Shown one piece after another: positions 52,303 through 61,458 of a stretch of 64,000 nucleotides of DNA. The notes below the pieces were generated by a model. That model was given only the letters and a program-made list of their open reading frames with translations, ran no database searches and had not been told where the DNA came from. Position numbers and translations under genes: made by a program. Within the stretch, counting starts at the first letter, position 1, and every line of letters begins with the position of its first letter. Source of the DNA: Rhodococcus sovatensis (GTDB lineage: Bacteria; Actinomycetota; Actinomycetes; Mycobacteriales; Mycobacteriaceae); the NCBI RefSeq assembly GCF_037327425.1, contig NZ_CP147846.1, positions 4,092,001 through 4,156,000 of the forward strand, written 5' to 3'.

Positions 52303-53292
52303 TCAGCTGCCGATCGCCTCGAGCTGCGGACGGATCTTGTCTACCGAGTATTCGACCGATGCCTTGGATGGCAGGTTGAATCCGACGACCGTGGCGTAGT
52401 CCTGAACCGACAGGCCGCCGCCAGTCACCGCAGGCAAGGAATTGAATCCGGGCAACGCCTCGAGATCGGCAACGGTGCCGCCGTTGGGCAGCATCACGAC
52501 GAGGTCTGCGGTCAGCTCGTTGATGCGCTCGGGGCTGAAGACCAAGCGACCGCTCACCGCGTCGGGCGACGACGCGAGGTCGGCCGGAATCGTCAGTCCG
52601 ATGCTGTCGAATACCTGCGCGGCACCGTCGTTGGGGTCGACGACGGCCACCAACTGCTGAGTCGACACGATGTACTGGGACAGGACGGCGGTCTTACCGT
52701 CGAGACCCGGGTACTCAGCGGCAATACTGTCGGCGAATGCCTCTCCCTCGGCGATGATCTTCTCCGCGTCGTCCTGGCGGTCGAGGATCTCGCCGAGCGT
52801 TTCGATCTGCCACTGCCAGCGGTCTACGGTTGCGGCCTCGGGGAACACCGTCGGCGCGATCTCGCTCAAAGACTGGAAAGGTTCGGCGGAGGCGATGCCG
52901 GCAACCAGGATCAGGTCGGGATCGAGTGCCGCGATCTCCTCGACCGGTGGCGCTGGATTCATCGTGTCTATCGATGTCGAATCCAGCATCACCGAATCCT
53001 CGGACAGGCCCGTCTGCCACGGGAACAATTTGCGGTCATCGCCCTGGGATCCCGCCGAGATGTATCCGGCGGGGGCGACGTCGAATTCGGCCAGCGCGTC
53101 GACCCACTGCTGACCGAGCGCCACGATGCGCTCGGGGGTTCCCTCGATGGTCGCCGATCCCGCGACGTGATCGATGGTGACAGACCTGGAATCCTCGGCG
53201 GAGCTCGCCGAGTCTCCCGAATCACTGCTGCAGGCGACCAGGCCCGCCACAACACAACCCGCAACGAGTACGCGCGTAAGAGTCCGCTTCAT
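52303..53292 (-). CDS. iron-siderophore ABC substrate-binding lipoprotein
   Basis: A 329-residue class III binding protein with lipobox GLVACSS. The fold start SATIEGTPERIVALGQQWVD and the ALDPDLILVAGI segment are typical of FepB/FhuD-like proteins. It stands alone: no permease or ATPase is adjacent. A good DtxR/IdeR-type box lies 11 nt upstream of ATG 53292, so expression should rise in iron starvation. Substrate probably a ferric siderophore. Confidence 0.9.
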   Translation of the reverse strand: MKRTLTRVLVAGCVVAGLVACSSDSGDSASSAEDSRSVTIDHVAGSATIEGTPERIVALGQQWVDALAEFDVAPAGYISAGSQGDDRKLFPWQTGLSEDSVMLDSTSIDTMNPAPPVEEIAALDPDLILVAGIASAEPFQSLSEIAPTVFPEAATVDRWQWQIETLGEILDRQDDAEKIIAEGEAFADSIAAEYPGLDGKTAVLSQYIVSTQQLVAVVDPNDGAAQVFDSIGLTIPADLASSPDAVSGRLVFSPERINELTADLVVMLPNGGTVADLEALPGFNSLPAVTGGGLSVQDYATVVGFNLPSKASVEYSVDKIRPQLEAIGS

Positions 53293-53302
53293 GGGCGTGA
53301 AG

Positions 53303-53321
53303 TTAGCATAGCCTTGCCTCA
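53303..53321. promoter_or_regulatory. IdeR/DtxR-type iron box
   Basis: On the minus strand TGAGGCAAGGCTATGCTAA, 14 of 19 positions identical to the IdeR consensus TTAGGTTAGGCTAACCTAA, immediately upstream of the siderophore-binding lipoprotein gene. Confidence 0.7.
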
Positions 53322-53328
53322 TGCACCT

Positions 53329-53372
53329 AGTGGCACGGTTGAGTGCATCCCGATGCACTTAACCGTGCCACT
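53329..53372. repeat. 44-bp hairpin repeat, copy 4
   Basis: Arms AGTGGCACGGTTGAGTGC and GCACTTAACCGTGCCACT, one mismatch. It is followed by two tandem units of the type CCACTGGCGGCGGAGCCGCC (53370-53413), each a short hairpin. Copy 4 sits between the iron box and the end of the acyl-CoA dehydrogenase gene. Confidence 0.9.
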
Positions 53373-53419
53373 GGCGGCGGAGCCGCCACAATGCCACTGG
53401 CGGCGGAGCCGCCGCGCTC

Positions 53420-54625
53420 CTAGAGGTACTTCTTCAGCTCCATCCGCGCGATCGACATCTTGTGCACCTCATCGGGGCCGTCGGCGAGTCGGAGAGTGCG
53501 GATGTGGGCGTACATCATCGCGAGTGGGAAGTCGTTGCTCACCCCGCCGCCGCCATGTACCTGGATGGCTCGATCGATGATCGTCAACGCCATCTGGGGT
53601 GCTGCGACCTTGATGGCCGCGATCTCCGTACGCGCTTCCTTGTTCCCGACGGTGTCCATCAGGTAGGCGGCCTTGAGGGTCAGCAGGCGCGTCTTCTCGA
53701 TCTCGATTCGCGATTCAGCGATCCAATCCTGAATGTTGGCACGCATTGCGATCGGCTTGCCGAAGGTGACTCTCGATACCGCACGCCGACAAAGCAATTC
53801 GAGGGCGCGCTCGGCGACGCCGATGGTGCGCATAGCGTGGTGGATTCGCCCTGGACCGAGCCGGGCTTGGCTGATCGCGAAGCCCTCGCCCGGCCCTTTC
53901 AGAACGTCCTTCGACGGCACCCGCACGTCTTCGAACAAGACCTCGGCGTGGCCCTCACGGTCGACGTAGCCGAATACCGGAAGGTTGCGCACGATCGTGA
54001 CTCCGGGCGCATCGATGGGGACGACGAGCATCGACTGCTGACGATGACTCGCAGCATCCGGTTCGGTCTTGCCCATGACGATAAGAACCTTGCAGTTCTT
54101 GTGTAGCGCGTTCGATGTCCACCACTTGCGCCCGTTGAGGATGTAGTCGTCACCGTCGCGTTCCATCTTCATCGCGATGTTGGTGGCGTCCGAGCTCGCC
54201 ACATCCGGCTCGGTCATTGCGAACGCCGAGCGAATCGTGCCGTCCAGCAACGGCTTCAGGTACTTCTCCTTGTGCTCGTCGGTGCCGAAGAGCGTGAAGA
54301 CCTCCATGTTCCCGGTGTCCGGCGCGTTGCAGTTGCACGCCTCGGGCGCGAGGAGGCTGCGCCCCATGATCTCGGCGAGCGGCGCATACTCCAGGTTGGT
54401 GAGTCCAGGTCCCCATTCGGGATGCGGATGAAAGAGGTTCCACAAGCCCCGGGACCTGGCTTCCTTCTTCAGATCCTCGATGATCTGGGGCTGCCCGTGC
54501 GGGTCCCCGAGCTCACGCATCTGCTGCTCGTACACCGACTCCGCTGGATAGACATGCGAATCCATGAATTCGAGTAGGTCGGCTTCGTACTTCTTGCCGC
54601 GGTCGGTGGTTTCGAAGAACGACAC
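53420..54625 (-). CDS. acyl-CoA dehydrogenase
   Basis: A 401-residue flavoenzyme of the acyl-CoA dehydrogenase superfamily. FAD/substrate segments FAMTEPDVASSDATN and YILNGRKWWTSNA, the QVHGGGGVSND loop and the C-terminal RLADGPDEVH are all in place. The N-terminus resembles the ACAD10/11-like group. It starts 13 nt after the SDR gene and is probably cotranscribed. Chain specificity unknown. Confidence 0.94.
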   Translation of the reverse strand: MSFFETTDRGKKYEADLLEFMDSHVYPAESVYEQQMRELGDPHGQPQIIEDLKKEARSRGLWNLFHPHPEWGPGLTNLEYAPLAEIMGRSLLAPEACNCNAPDTGNMEVFTLFGTDEHKEKYLKPLLDGTIRSAFAMTEPDVASSDATNIAMKMERDGDDYILNGRKWWTSNALHKNCKVLIVMGKTEPDAASHRQQSMLVVPIDAPGVTIVRNLPVFGYVDREGHAEVLFEDVRVPSKDVLKGPGEGFAISQARLGPGRIHHAMRTIGVAERALELLCRRAVSRVTFGKPIAMRANIQDWIAESRIEIEKTRLLTLKAAYLMDTVGNKEARTEIAAIKVAAPQMALTIIDRAIQVHGGGGVSNDFPLAMMYAHIRTLRLADGPDEVHKMSIARMELKKYL

Positions 54626-54638
54626 TTGGCTTGTCTCC

Positions 54639-55451
54639 TCAGTCGGTTTCGCCCAGTAGGGCTTTCTGGTAGCGACGCATGCCGCGCAACCACCGGTCGT
54701 AGTCCGCTCCCTTGTTGCGGTACATGTCCAGCACAGTGGCGTGCGGGAGGATGAGGAACTGCTCGGCGTCCATCGCTGCGAGTACTATTTCCGCAACTTC
54801 GGACGGCTCGAGCACATCTCCTGCCGACAGCACAGCCTTCGTCGCGGCAGCCCCGAGCGCGTTCCCGGATTCCTGGCCCTCGTACAGCAGCTTGGTGTTG
54901 ACGCCCATCGGGCACAGACAACTGACGCGAATTCCGCGGTCTCCGTATGTGACATTGAGCCACTCCGCGAACCCGACCGCAGCGTGTTTGGTCGTCGCGT
55001 ATGTGGCAGAACCGATTTGGGTCAGCAGACCGGCCGCCGACGCGGTACTGACGAAATATCCTTCGCCGCGTTCGAGCCACTGCGGAACCAGAATCTGCGC
55101 TGCCCTGATGTGCGCGCGGAGATTGACGTCGATGGACAGATCCCAGTCCGCCTCGCTCGCCTCGAGTCCGGGCGCGCCGCTGATACCCGCGTTTGCGAAG
55201 TACAGGTCCACCGGCCCGAATGTGTCCTCGGCAAGTGCGATCAACGCGGTGATGTCCTCGGTTTTCGATGCGTCGCCGCCGAGGGACACTGCGGTTCCGG
55301 AGTCGAGGCGCTCGACGACTCTCGATGCCGACACGGGGTCGAGGTCGGATACGACGACCTTGGCACCGGAGGCGACGAGCCGTTCGGCAAGCGCTCCTCC
55401 GATTCCACCACCACCTCCGGTAATGACGGCAACCTTGCCTGTAACCTTCAT
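54639..55451 (-). CDS. short-chain dehydrogenase/reductase
   Basis: A 270-residue SDR: cofactor motif TGGGGGIGGALAERL, ANAG in FANAGISGAPG, catalytic STAS and YATTKHAAVG. The C-terminal ADYDRWLRGMRRYQ is a subfamily trait. Paired with the acyl-CoA dehydrogenase downstream, it may reduce or oxidise a CoA-bound or ketone intermediate. Substrate unknown. Confidence 0.92.
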   Translation of the reverse strand: MKVTGKVAVITGGGGGIGGALAERLVASGAKVVVSDLDPVSASRVVERLDSGTAVSLGGDASKTEDITALIALAEDTFGPVDLYFANAGISGAPGLEASEADWDLSIDVNLRAHIRAAQILVPQWLERGEGYFVSTASAAGLLTQIGSATYATTKHAAVGFAEWLNVTYGDRGIRVSCLCPMGVNTKLLYEGQESGNALGAAATKAVLSAGDVLEPSEVAEIVLAAMDAEQFLILPHATVLDMYRNKGADYDRWLRGMRRYQKALLGETD

Positions 55452-55508
55452 CACCCAGGTATAGCACGCGGAGGAATACCGTCGGACGCCTACGGGTTCG
55501 ACTCTGAC

Positions 55509-56140
55509 GTGACCGAAACAGCATCGAACACATCGACAACTCTGACCGCCGGACTCTTCACTCCGTTCGAGGTGAAGTCCTTGAAATTGCGCAACCGCTT
55601 CGCGATGGCACCGATGACGCGCGCGTTCTCGCCGGGCGGGGTGCCGCGGGAGAACGTCGCCGAGTACTACCGCAAGCGTGCCGCAGGTGGCACCGGGCTG
55701 ATCATCACCGAGGGCACTCTGATCCCAGATCCGGCAGCCGGCCCCGATACTCGCGTCCCCCACATCCACGGCAGCGAGAGTCTCGACGGCTGGAAGGGCG
55801 TGGTCGACGCCGTTCACGCGGACCAGAGTTCCCGGAGCTGAGCGGAACGGAAGGTGTTCGCGGACTTGCGGGATGGACCAAGGAGATCACTGGCCTGCCT
55901 ACGATCACCGTCGGATCCGTCGGGCTGGACAAGGTGTTCGACGGTGCCTGGGGTGACGACGCCGCGTCTGGTACGACCGGTCTGGAACCACTGCTGGAGC
56001 AGTTCGAACGCGAGGAGTTCGACATCGTCGCCGTCGGACGCGCTCTCCTGGCTGATCCGGAGTGGGTGCACAAGGTGCAGGCAGGCCGTCTCGACGACCG
56101 AATCGCGTTTTCCCGCGATCACATCACAACACTGCACTAG
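55509..56140 (+). pseudogene. broken Old Yellow Enzyme-type NADH:flavin oxidoreductase
   Basis: The first part (GTG 55509 to a stop at 55841) gives the normal OYE N-terminus: LFTPFEVKSLKLRNRFAMAP and GTGLIITEGTLIPDPAAG, ending at WKGVVDAVHAD. The second part, in another frame from about 55831, gives the normal C-terminus: AGWTKEITGLPTITVGSVGL, FDIVAVGRALLADPEWV. The middle of the barrel, roughly 130-150 residues with the catalytic His/Asn-Tyr region, is missing and the frame is changed, so a single internal deletion destroyed the gene. Confidence 0.85.
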
Positions 56141-56160
56141 CCAATCTCGGGTGGCGTGAA

Positions 56161-57039
56161 TCAGCCGAAGAACCGTCGACGTACTCTCGACACCAACTCG
56201 TCGACGGCCGCGTTCGGCCGGTTCGACCATACGAGCGCAAGGGTCGCATCGATGCCGACATCGGTGATCGGTACGGCTACCAGCCGGTCGGCGTAGTCAG
56301 TCGCCATCGACTCGCTCAGGATCGCCACGCCCATCGAACGCGCGGCGAGGTCGGCGACGGCTCCAGGAGCGCTGGCCACGAAAGCGACGTCGACGACGAG
56401 TCCCTGCACCGACACGGCGTCGTCGAACACCGTTCTGATCCCGGTGCCCACAGGCAGACACACCACCGGATAGTCGCTGACCTGACGGACACTCATCGAG
56501 GACGAAGACGCGACCGGATGGCCTGCCGGAACGCACGCGGCCAGACCCTCGCGCACGATGACTACGGACTCCAGGCCGTCCGGTGGCCCGCCGGCCACGC
56601 CGACGAGTGCCACGTCGAGCGTCCCCGCACACACCCGAGCCACCAGATCGTCCGAATTGCCCTCGGCCAGTGAAAGTTCGACGCCAGGATGATCGGTATG
56701 GAAGTCCGCCAGGGCGTCGAACAGCGGGGTGACGGTGCAGGCGGTGACCATCCCGATCGCGATCTTTCCGCGTACCAGCGAGTTGATGTCGTCCACCGAA
56801 CGCTGCAGCGCCGCAGCGGAGTTCAAGGCAGCGCGCGCGTGCTCGAGGGCCGCTGCTCCGGCGGCGGTCAGTGCTGCGACCCGGGCACTGCGGTCGATCA
56901 GCTCGGTTCCGAGTTCACGCTCGAGCGCCCTGATCTGCGCGCTGACGCCGGATTGGCTGATCCTCACTCGCTCGGCGGCGCGGGTGAAGTTCGCTTCCTC
57001 GGCGACCGCGACGAAGTACTCGAGCTGACGAAGTTCCAT
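56161..57039 (-). CDS. LysR family transcriptional regulator
   Basis: A 292-residue LysR protein: N-terminal winged helix (MELRQLEYFVAVAEEANFTR, ISQSGVSAQIRALERELG) and a periplasmic-binding-like effector domain. Divergent from a small SnoaL-like gene with a 70-nt shared promoter region, the usual LysR arrangement. ATG 57039 is the standard LysR start; upstream in-frame codons are antisense to the neighbour. A TTCT-N7-AGAA motif at 57049-57063 is a weak candidate site. Confidence 0.94.
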   Translation of the reverse strand: MELRQLEYFVAVAEEANFTRAAERVRISQSGVSAQIRALERELGTELIDRSARVAALTAAGAAALEHARAALNSAAALQRSVDDINSLVRGKIAIGMVTACTVTPLFDALADFHTDHPGVELSLAEGNSDDLVARVCAGTLDVALVGVAGGPPDGLESVVIVREGLAACVPAGHPVASSSSMSVRQVSDYPVVCLPVGTGIRTVFDDAVSVQGLVVDVAFVASAPGAVADLAARSMGVAILSESMATDYADRLVAVPITDVGIDATLALVWSNRPNAAVDELVSRVRRRFFG

Positions 57040-57109
57040 AATCAGAGATTCTAGTTTTGAGAAGAACAATCTGTTGGACTTCTGATACATCGGCGCGGAG
57101 TCTGAAGAC

Positions 57110-57469
57110 ATGACACAGGACAAAGCAATGACCCCGGAGGACATCACCCGATTGTTCGTCGAGCGCTCCAATGCCGGAGACGCCGACGGTGTGGCCGCCC
57201 TGTACGACGAGAACGCCGTCATGGCCTATCCCGCTGGCCGAACGACGGTCGGACGCGCCGCGATCAGGGAGCTGTGGGCATCGGTACTGGCACACGGACC
57301 CCGCTTCGAACTCGAGGAAGGCCTCCCGACGCTCGTTCACGGCGACATCGCGCTGACCTCGACGGCTCCCCGAGACGACGCGGGCGCACGCGCGCAGGTT
57401 GTCAGGCGCCAGCCGGACGGATCGTGGCTGCGAATCATCGATCAGCCCGAGTTCAACCCGACCACCTGA
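57110..57469 (+). CDS. SnoaL/NTF2-like small protein
   Basis: A 119-residue alpha+beta-barrel protein (ERSNAGDADGVAALYDENAV, then GRTTVGRAAIRELWASVL, then RRQPDGSWLRIIDQPE), the cone-shaped fold of SnoaL-like enzymes and binding proteins. Catalytic residues cannot be assigned. Probably the main target of the divergent LysR regulator. Confidence 0.88.
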   Translation: MTQDKAMTPEDITRLFVERSNAGDADGVAALYDENAVMAYPAGRTTVGRAAIRELWASVLAHGPRFELEEGLPTLVHGDIALTSTAPRDDAGARAQVVRRQPDGSWLRIIDQPEFNPTT

Positions 57470-57504
57470 GCGTCTTCGCCGAACCTCTGACATTATTTTC
57501 ATTC

Positions 57505-59178
57505 GTGATACCCCAGCGGCTACGCCGTACTGTCGATGCGCTCGCGCAGCGCCTCGGCCGCAGCAGCGCCGCCCTGAACGATCAGGTCCAGAAGTTCGAC
57601 TCCGCGCACCCGTGGTTTCTCAGCTCGGAGGAGCGCGGCAACCCCGACACCCGGATCGCGGCGTGGACCGAGGGCAACCGCGTCGTACCCCTCGTCCACG
57701 GGAAGCCGTACTTCGCGGCGCTGGCCGCTGCACTCGTCGAGGCGGGCGCCGGGGATCTCGTGTTGTTCACCGACTGGCGCGGTGATCCCGAGCAGCTGCT
57801 GACCGACGACGGTGTCACCGTCGAACAAGCCCTTGCCGATGTCGCCGGCCGTGGCGGCATCGTCAAGGGCATGGTCTGGCGCTCGCACATCGACACACTC
57901 GGTTTCACCGGCCCGAAGAACCGAAAGCTGGCCCAACGCCTCGAAGACGCCGGCGGCGAGGTCGTCCTGGATCAGCGTGTCCTCGCGCTCGGAAGTCATC
58001 ACCAGAAATTCGTCGTAGTCCGATATCTGAATCCCGCGAAGCCCGACGTCGCATTCGTCGGTGGCATCGATCTCGCGCGCGCACGCCGCGACGACGCCGA
58101 CCATTTCGGCGACCCGGTCAGCAGGCCCTTCCCTCCCGAGTACGGCGAGATCCCGGCATGGCACGACATGCAGGTCCGGCTCGAGGGCCCGACCGTCCGC
58201 GACATCGAGGACGTGTTCCGTGAGCGCTGGGAGGATCCGGCCGCACTGTCACGGCTACCGTGGCATGCCATCCCCGACATACTCCGCGGAGTCACGCGTG
58301 AGCCGACCGAACTGCCCGTCCAGGTCGACGCGCCCGAGCCTGCCGGGACGTGCGCAGTACAGCTGCTGCGGACCTATCCGCGTCGACGTCCGGCGTATCC
58401 GTTTGCGACGAGGGGCGAGCGCAGCGCCGCTCGGGCCTACGCGAAGGTGCTTCGCCGCGCGCGTCAACTCATCTACGTCGAGGACCAGTACCTGTGGTCG
58501 GTGGACGTCGCGCGCGTGTTCGCGGCAGCTCTGCGACGTTCGCCCGATCTGCGACTGGTCATCGTCGTTCCGAAGCATCTCGACGACGACAGTGCCATCA
58601 CCATCCCATCGGCGCTTCTCGGCCACTCGGTTGCGCTCGACGTGATCCGCGACGCGGGTGGCGACCGCGTCCTGGTTCTCGATCTGGAGAACGATCGAGG
58701 GATCCCCGTGTACGTGCACTCGAAGGTCTGCATCGTCGACGATGTCTGGGCTGCGGTCGGTTCGGACAACTTCAACCGGCGCTCATGGACTCACGACTCG
58801 GAACTGACGGCAGCCATCATCGACTCCGAACGCGACGAACGCGCACCGGCAGATCCCGGTGGCCTCGGTGACGGCGCTCGGGTGTTCGCGCGCGAACTAC
58901 GGCTCGAATTGGCCCGGGAGCATCTCGGACGCACCACCGATGACGACGCGGACCTGATCGATCCCGCGTCTTTCTTCGACGCCGTGGGCAGTAGCGCTGA
59001 CCGTCTCGACGCCTGGCACCGCGCGCCCTCCAGGTCGCCGAGGCCGTCCGGTCGGGTCCGCCGGCACAACATCGACGTACCCCCTCAGTGGCAGCAACGA
59101 GCGGCCGCCGTGGCATATCGCCTGTTCGTGGACCCCGACGGCCGACCGATCGGAATGCGGTTTCGGCGTCGGTTCTGA
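57505..59178 (+). CDS. phospholipase D superfamily protein
   Basis: A 557-residue protein with two phospholipase D catalytic motifs: HHQKFVVVR near residue 165 with downstream GGIDLAR, and VHSKVCIVDD near residue 404 with SDNFNRRSW. No signal peptide or membrane helix. It may be a phosphatidyl-hydrolase or transphosphatidylase acting on membrane lipids. GTG 57505 is the start; the ribosome site is weak. The frame is open upstream into the SnoaL-like gene but that part is out of frame with it. Confidence 0.9.
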   Translation: MIPQRLRRTVDALAQRLGRSSAALNDQVQKFDSAHPWFLSSEERGNPDTRIAAWTEGNRVVPLVHGKPYFAALAAALVEAGAGDLVLFTDWRGDPEQLLTDDGVTVEQALADVAGRGGIVKGMVWRSHIDTLGFTGPKNRKLAQRLEDAGGEVVLDQRVLALGSHHQKFVVVRYLNPAKPDVAFVGGIDLARARRDDADHFGDPVSRPFPPEYGEIPAWHDMQVRLEGPTVRDIEDVFRERWEDPAALSRLPWHAIPDILRGVTREPTELPVQVDAPEPAGTCAVQLLRTYPRRRPAYPFATRGERSAARAYAKVLRRARQLIYVEDQYLWSVDVARVFAAALRRSPDLRLVIVVPKHLDDDSAITIPSALLGHSVALDVIRDAGGDRVLVLDLENDRGIPVYVHSKVCIVDDVWAAVGSDNFNRRSWTHDSELTAAIIDSERDERAPADPGGLGDGARVFARELRLELAREHLGRTTDDDADLIDPASFFDAVGSSADRLDAWHRAPSRSPRPSGRVRRHNIDVPPQWQQRAAAVAYRLFVDPDGRPIGMRFRRRF

Positions 59179-59253
59179 CACACTGAACATCCTTCACGAT
59201 GCATTGGCGGCTCAAATTGGGTTTCACGTTGGATTTTTCGGGTACGAGCAGTT

Positions 59254-60672
59254 GTGGCCGCTAGTCGACTCTCCCCCGAAGCCGTCGACGCAGCCCGTCG
59301 GTCGGCGCTGATCGGGGTAGCGGTACTCGTCGCCTGTCTGTTCGGAATCGCCACACGATTGCCGGAAACGCTCGCGGTTTTCTGGCCCGCCAACGCACTT
59401 CTTCTCGGGATTCTGCTACGTAGTCCCCGTTCGGCCACCCCCGCGACCTGGAGTTGTGCAGCACTCGGATTTGTTCTCGCCGACGCTGTCACCGGCAGTC
59501 CCCTCGTCGCGAACCTCGTGCTCACCCTGTGCAACTTGGTTGGTGTTTCGGCCGGCTTCGCCTTGTACCGCTTCATCGGGCAGTCGCGTCCGTGGCTCGA
59601 ACGCGTCCAATCCCTCACCCTGCTCGCCGTCCTGATCGTTGCCGCCTCTACCGCCGCCGGAATCGCGGGAGGGTTCGCCAACGCCGTGCTCCAAGGACAA
59701 TCTTGGGAGGAAGGCGCGACCCGTTGGTTCGTCGGTGAGTTCCTGAACTTCATGTCAGTCATGCCGGCAGTACTGACCGCCCCTACGCTGAGCTCGCTGC
59801 GCCGCATACGAGGTCTGCGCGAGATGAGTGCTCGCCTCCGGCGCACCGTCCCTGCGGCGGCACTGCTTGCGCTCGGGTTGATTCTGGTGTGGTTCGTCGG
59901 CGGCGCCGGCGCCATCACTTTCGCGACACCAGCGCTCGTCGTGGCGGCCCTGATGACGGGCGTCTTCGTCACCTCGATGTTCATCCTGACCACGACGGTG
60001 TGGATGCTGATCCTCACTGCGGACGGCCACCTCGGAATACCCGGCCTCGATCCTGCGATGCCGGTGACCCTGTCGGTGAGCATCGGACTATCGTTCCTGG
60101 CCATCGCCCCGGTCGCGGTGGCGTGCGTGACGAACGAGCGCCGCACTGCGCTGGCCGCGTTGCGTCGAGCTGTGGCTCACGACGATCTCACCGGGGCGCT
60201 GCGGCGGGACGAGTTCTATCGGCGCGTGCAGAACCTGACGCGAGACTGGGGCGCAGGGTCCGCCACGATCATGATGATGGACCTCGACCACTTCAAGTCG
60301 CTGAACGACACGCACGGCCACAGCGCCGGCGACGCTGCACTCGAACGCTTCGCCGACGACGTTCGATCACAGCTGCGCGGAGGCCACCTGTTCGCCCGAC
60401 TCGGCGGCGAGGAGTTCGCCATCTACCTTCGTGATACTTCGGACCACGACGCGTTCGCGCTCGCCGACTCGATCAGAGTCGGTCAGTACAACCGCGCCAC
60501 CGAGTCTCTGACGGGCCACGGAGTCACGGTCAGTATCGGAATCGCGACTGGATCCGACACGGTGGAGAATCTGGTCGTGGCCGCTGACCGAGCGCTGTAC
60601 GACGCCAAGCGCAAGGGACGAAATCGTATCGTGCTTGCGCGCGGCGCCGACGAGTTCGACTGGACCAGGTAA
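59254..60672 (+). CDS. MASE1-type membrane diguanylate cyclase
   Basis: A 472-residue protein: about eight membrane helices (residues 20-300) of MASE1 type, with FWPANALLLGILL and VGEFLNFMSVMPAVL, then a GGDEF domain (HDDLTGALRRDEFYRR, DLDHFKSLNDTHGH, GGEEF at 384-388). As in the other cyclase of the window, the inhibitory RxxD is not intact (RGGH). GTG start at 59254 with no strong ribosome site. Makes c-di-GMP in response to an unknown signal sensed in the membrane. Confidence 0.92.
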   Translation: MAASRLSPEAVDAARRSALIGVAVLVACLFGIATRLPETLAVFWPANALLLGILLRSPRSATPATWSCAALGFVLADAVTGSPLVANLVLTLCNLVGVSAGFALYRFIGQSRPWLERVQSLTLLAVLIVAASTAAGIAGGFANAVLQGQSWEEGATRWFVGEFLNFMSVMPAVLTAPTLSSLRRIRGLREMSARLRRTVPAAALLALGLILVWFVGGAGAITFATPALVVAALMTGVFVTSMFILTTTVWMLILTADGHLGIPGLDPAMPVTLSVSIGLSFLAIAPVAVACVTNERRTALAALRRAVAHDDLTGALRRDEFYRRVQNLTRDWGAGSATIMMMDLDHFKSLNDTHGHSAGDAALERFADDVRSQLRGGHLFARLGGEEFAIYLRDTSDHDAFALADSIRVGQYNRATESLTGHGVTVSIGIATGSDTVENLVVAADRALYDAKRKGRNRIVLARGADEFDWTR

Positions 60673-60683
60673 CCGCGCGAACC

Positions 60684-61385
60684 TCAGGACAACGCCTGTA
60701 CGACGCGATCTGCTAGTGGCTTCGTCGACGCGGGATTCTGGCCGGTGTAGACGTTGCGGTCGACGACGACGTGCGGAGTCCACGCATCGGTGTTGGAGAA
60801 CTGCGCTCCCGATTCGCGTAGACGAGTCTCGAGCAACCACGGCGCCTTGTCCGCTAGGCCCGCCTGCGTCTCCTCCTCGTTCGTGAAGCCCGTCATCTCG
60901 TAGCCGTCGAATGCCCAAACGCCGTCGGACCGGGTCGCGGGCAGCAGCGCTGCAGGCGCATGACACACCGCCGAGACCAGCTTGCCCCCGTCGAGGAAGT
61001 CGGACACCAGAGCACCGAACTGATCCGATACCGCCAGGTCCTGCATCGGACCGTGTCCGCCCGGGACGAAGAGTGCGTCGAAGTCCGTGGCCAGCTGTTC
61101 CTCGAGCGAGGCGGGATTCTGCAGAATCGACTCGATCGAGTCCAGGTACTTCTTCTGATCCGCCACCTTGCCCTCATCGCCACCGTTGGCATCCACGGAC
61201 AGTGAGCCCTCGTCGACCACCGGCGCCTTGCCTCCCGGCGTGGCCACAACGACGTCCCATCCTGCTTCGACGAACGTCCGATGCGACTCGACGAGCTCCT
61301 CCGCCCAGAACCCGGTCGGGTGCTGGGAACCGTCGTTCAACGTCCAGTGGTCGGCAGCCGTGACAGCAAAGAGTAATTTCGTCAT
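60684..61385 (-). CDS. DJ-1/PfpI family protein (Hsp31-like)
   Basis: A 233-residue class I glutamine amidotransferase-like protein. The nucleophile elbow Cys is in VSAVCHAPAALLPA; GGHGPMQDL is the second conserved segment. The Hsp31-like subgroup acts as glyoxalase III or chaperone. Stands alone; convergent with the MASE1-GGDEF gene with an 11-nt gap. Confidence 0.9.
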   Translation of the reverse strand: MTKLLFAVTAADHWTLNDGSQHPTGFWAEELVESHRTFVEAGWDVVVATPGGKAPVVDEGSLSVDANGGDEGKVADQKKYLDSIESILQNPASLEEQLATDFDALFVPGGHGPMQDLAVSDQFGALVSDFLDGGKLVSAVCHAPAALLPATRSDGVWAFDGYEMTGFTNEEETQAGLADKAPWLLETRLRESGAQFSNTDAWTPHVVVDRNVYTGQNPASTKPLADRVVQALS

Positions 61386-61458
61386 GCTCGGCGCATGCCC
61401 GGTTCCGGCGAAAACGAATCACTCGACTTCCGGTGCTGTCCGTGTCGGCGGCGACCTT

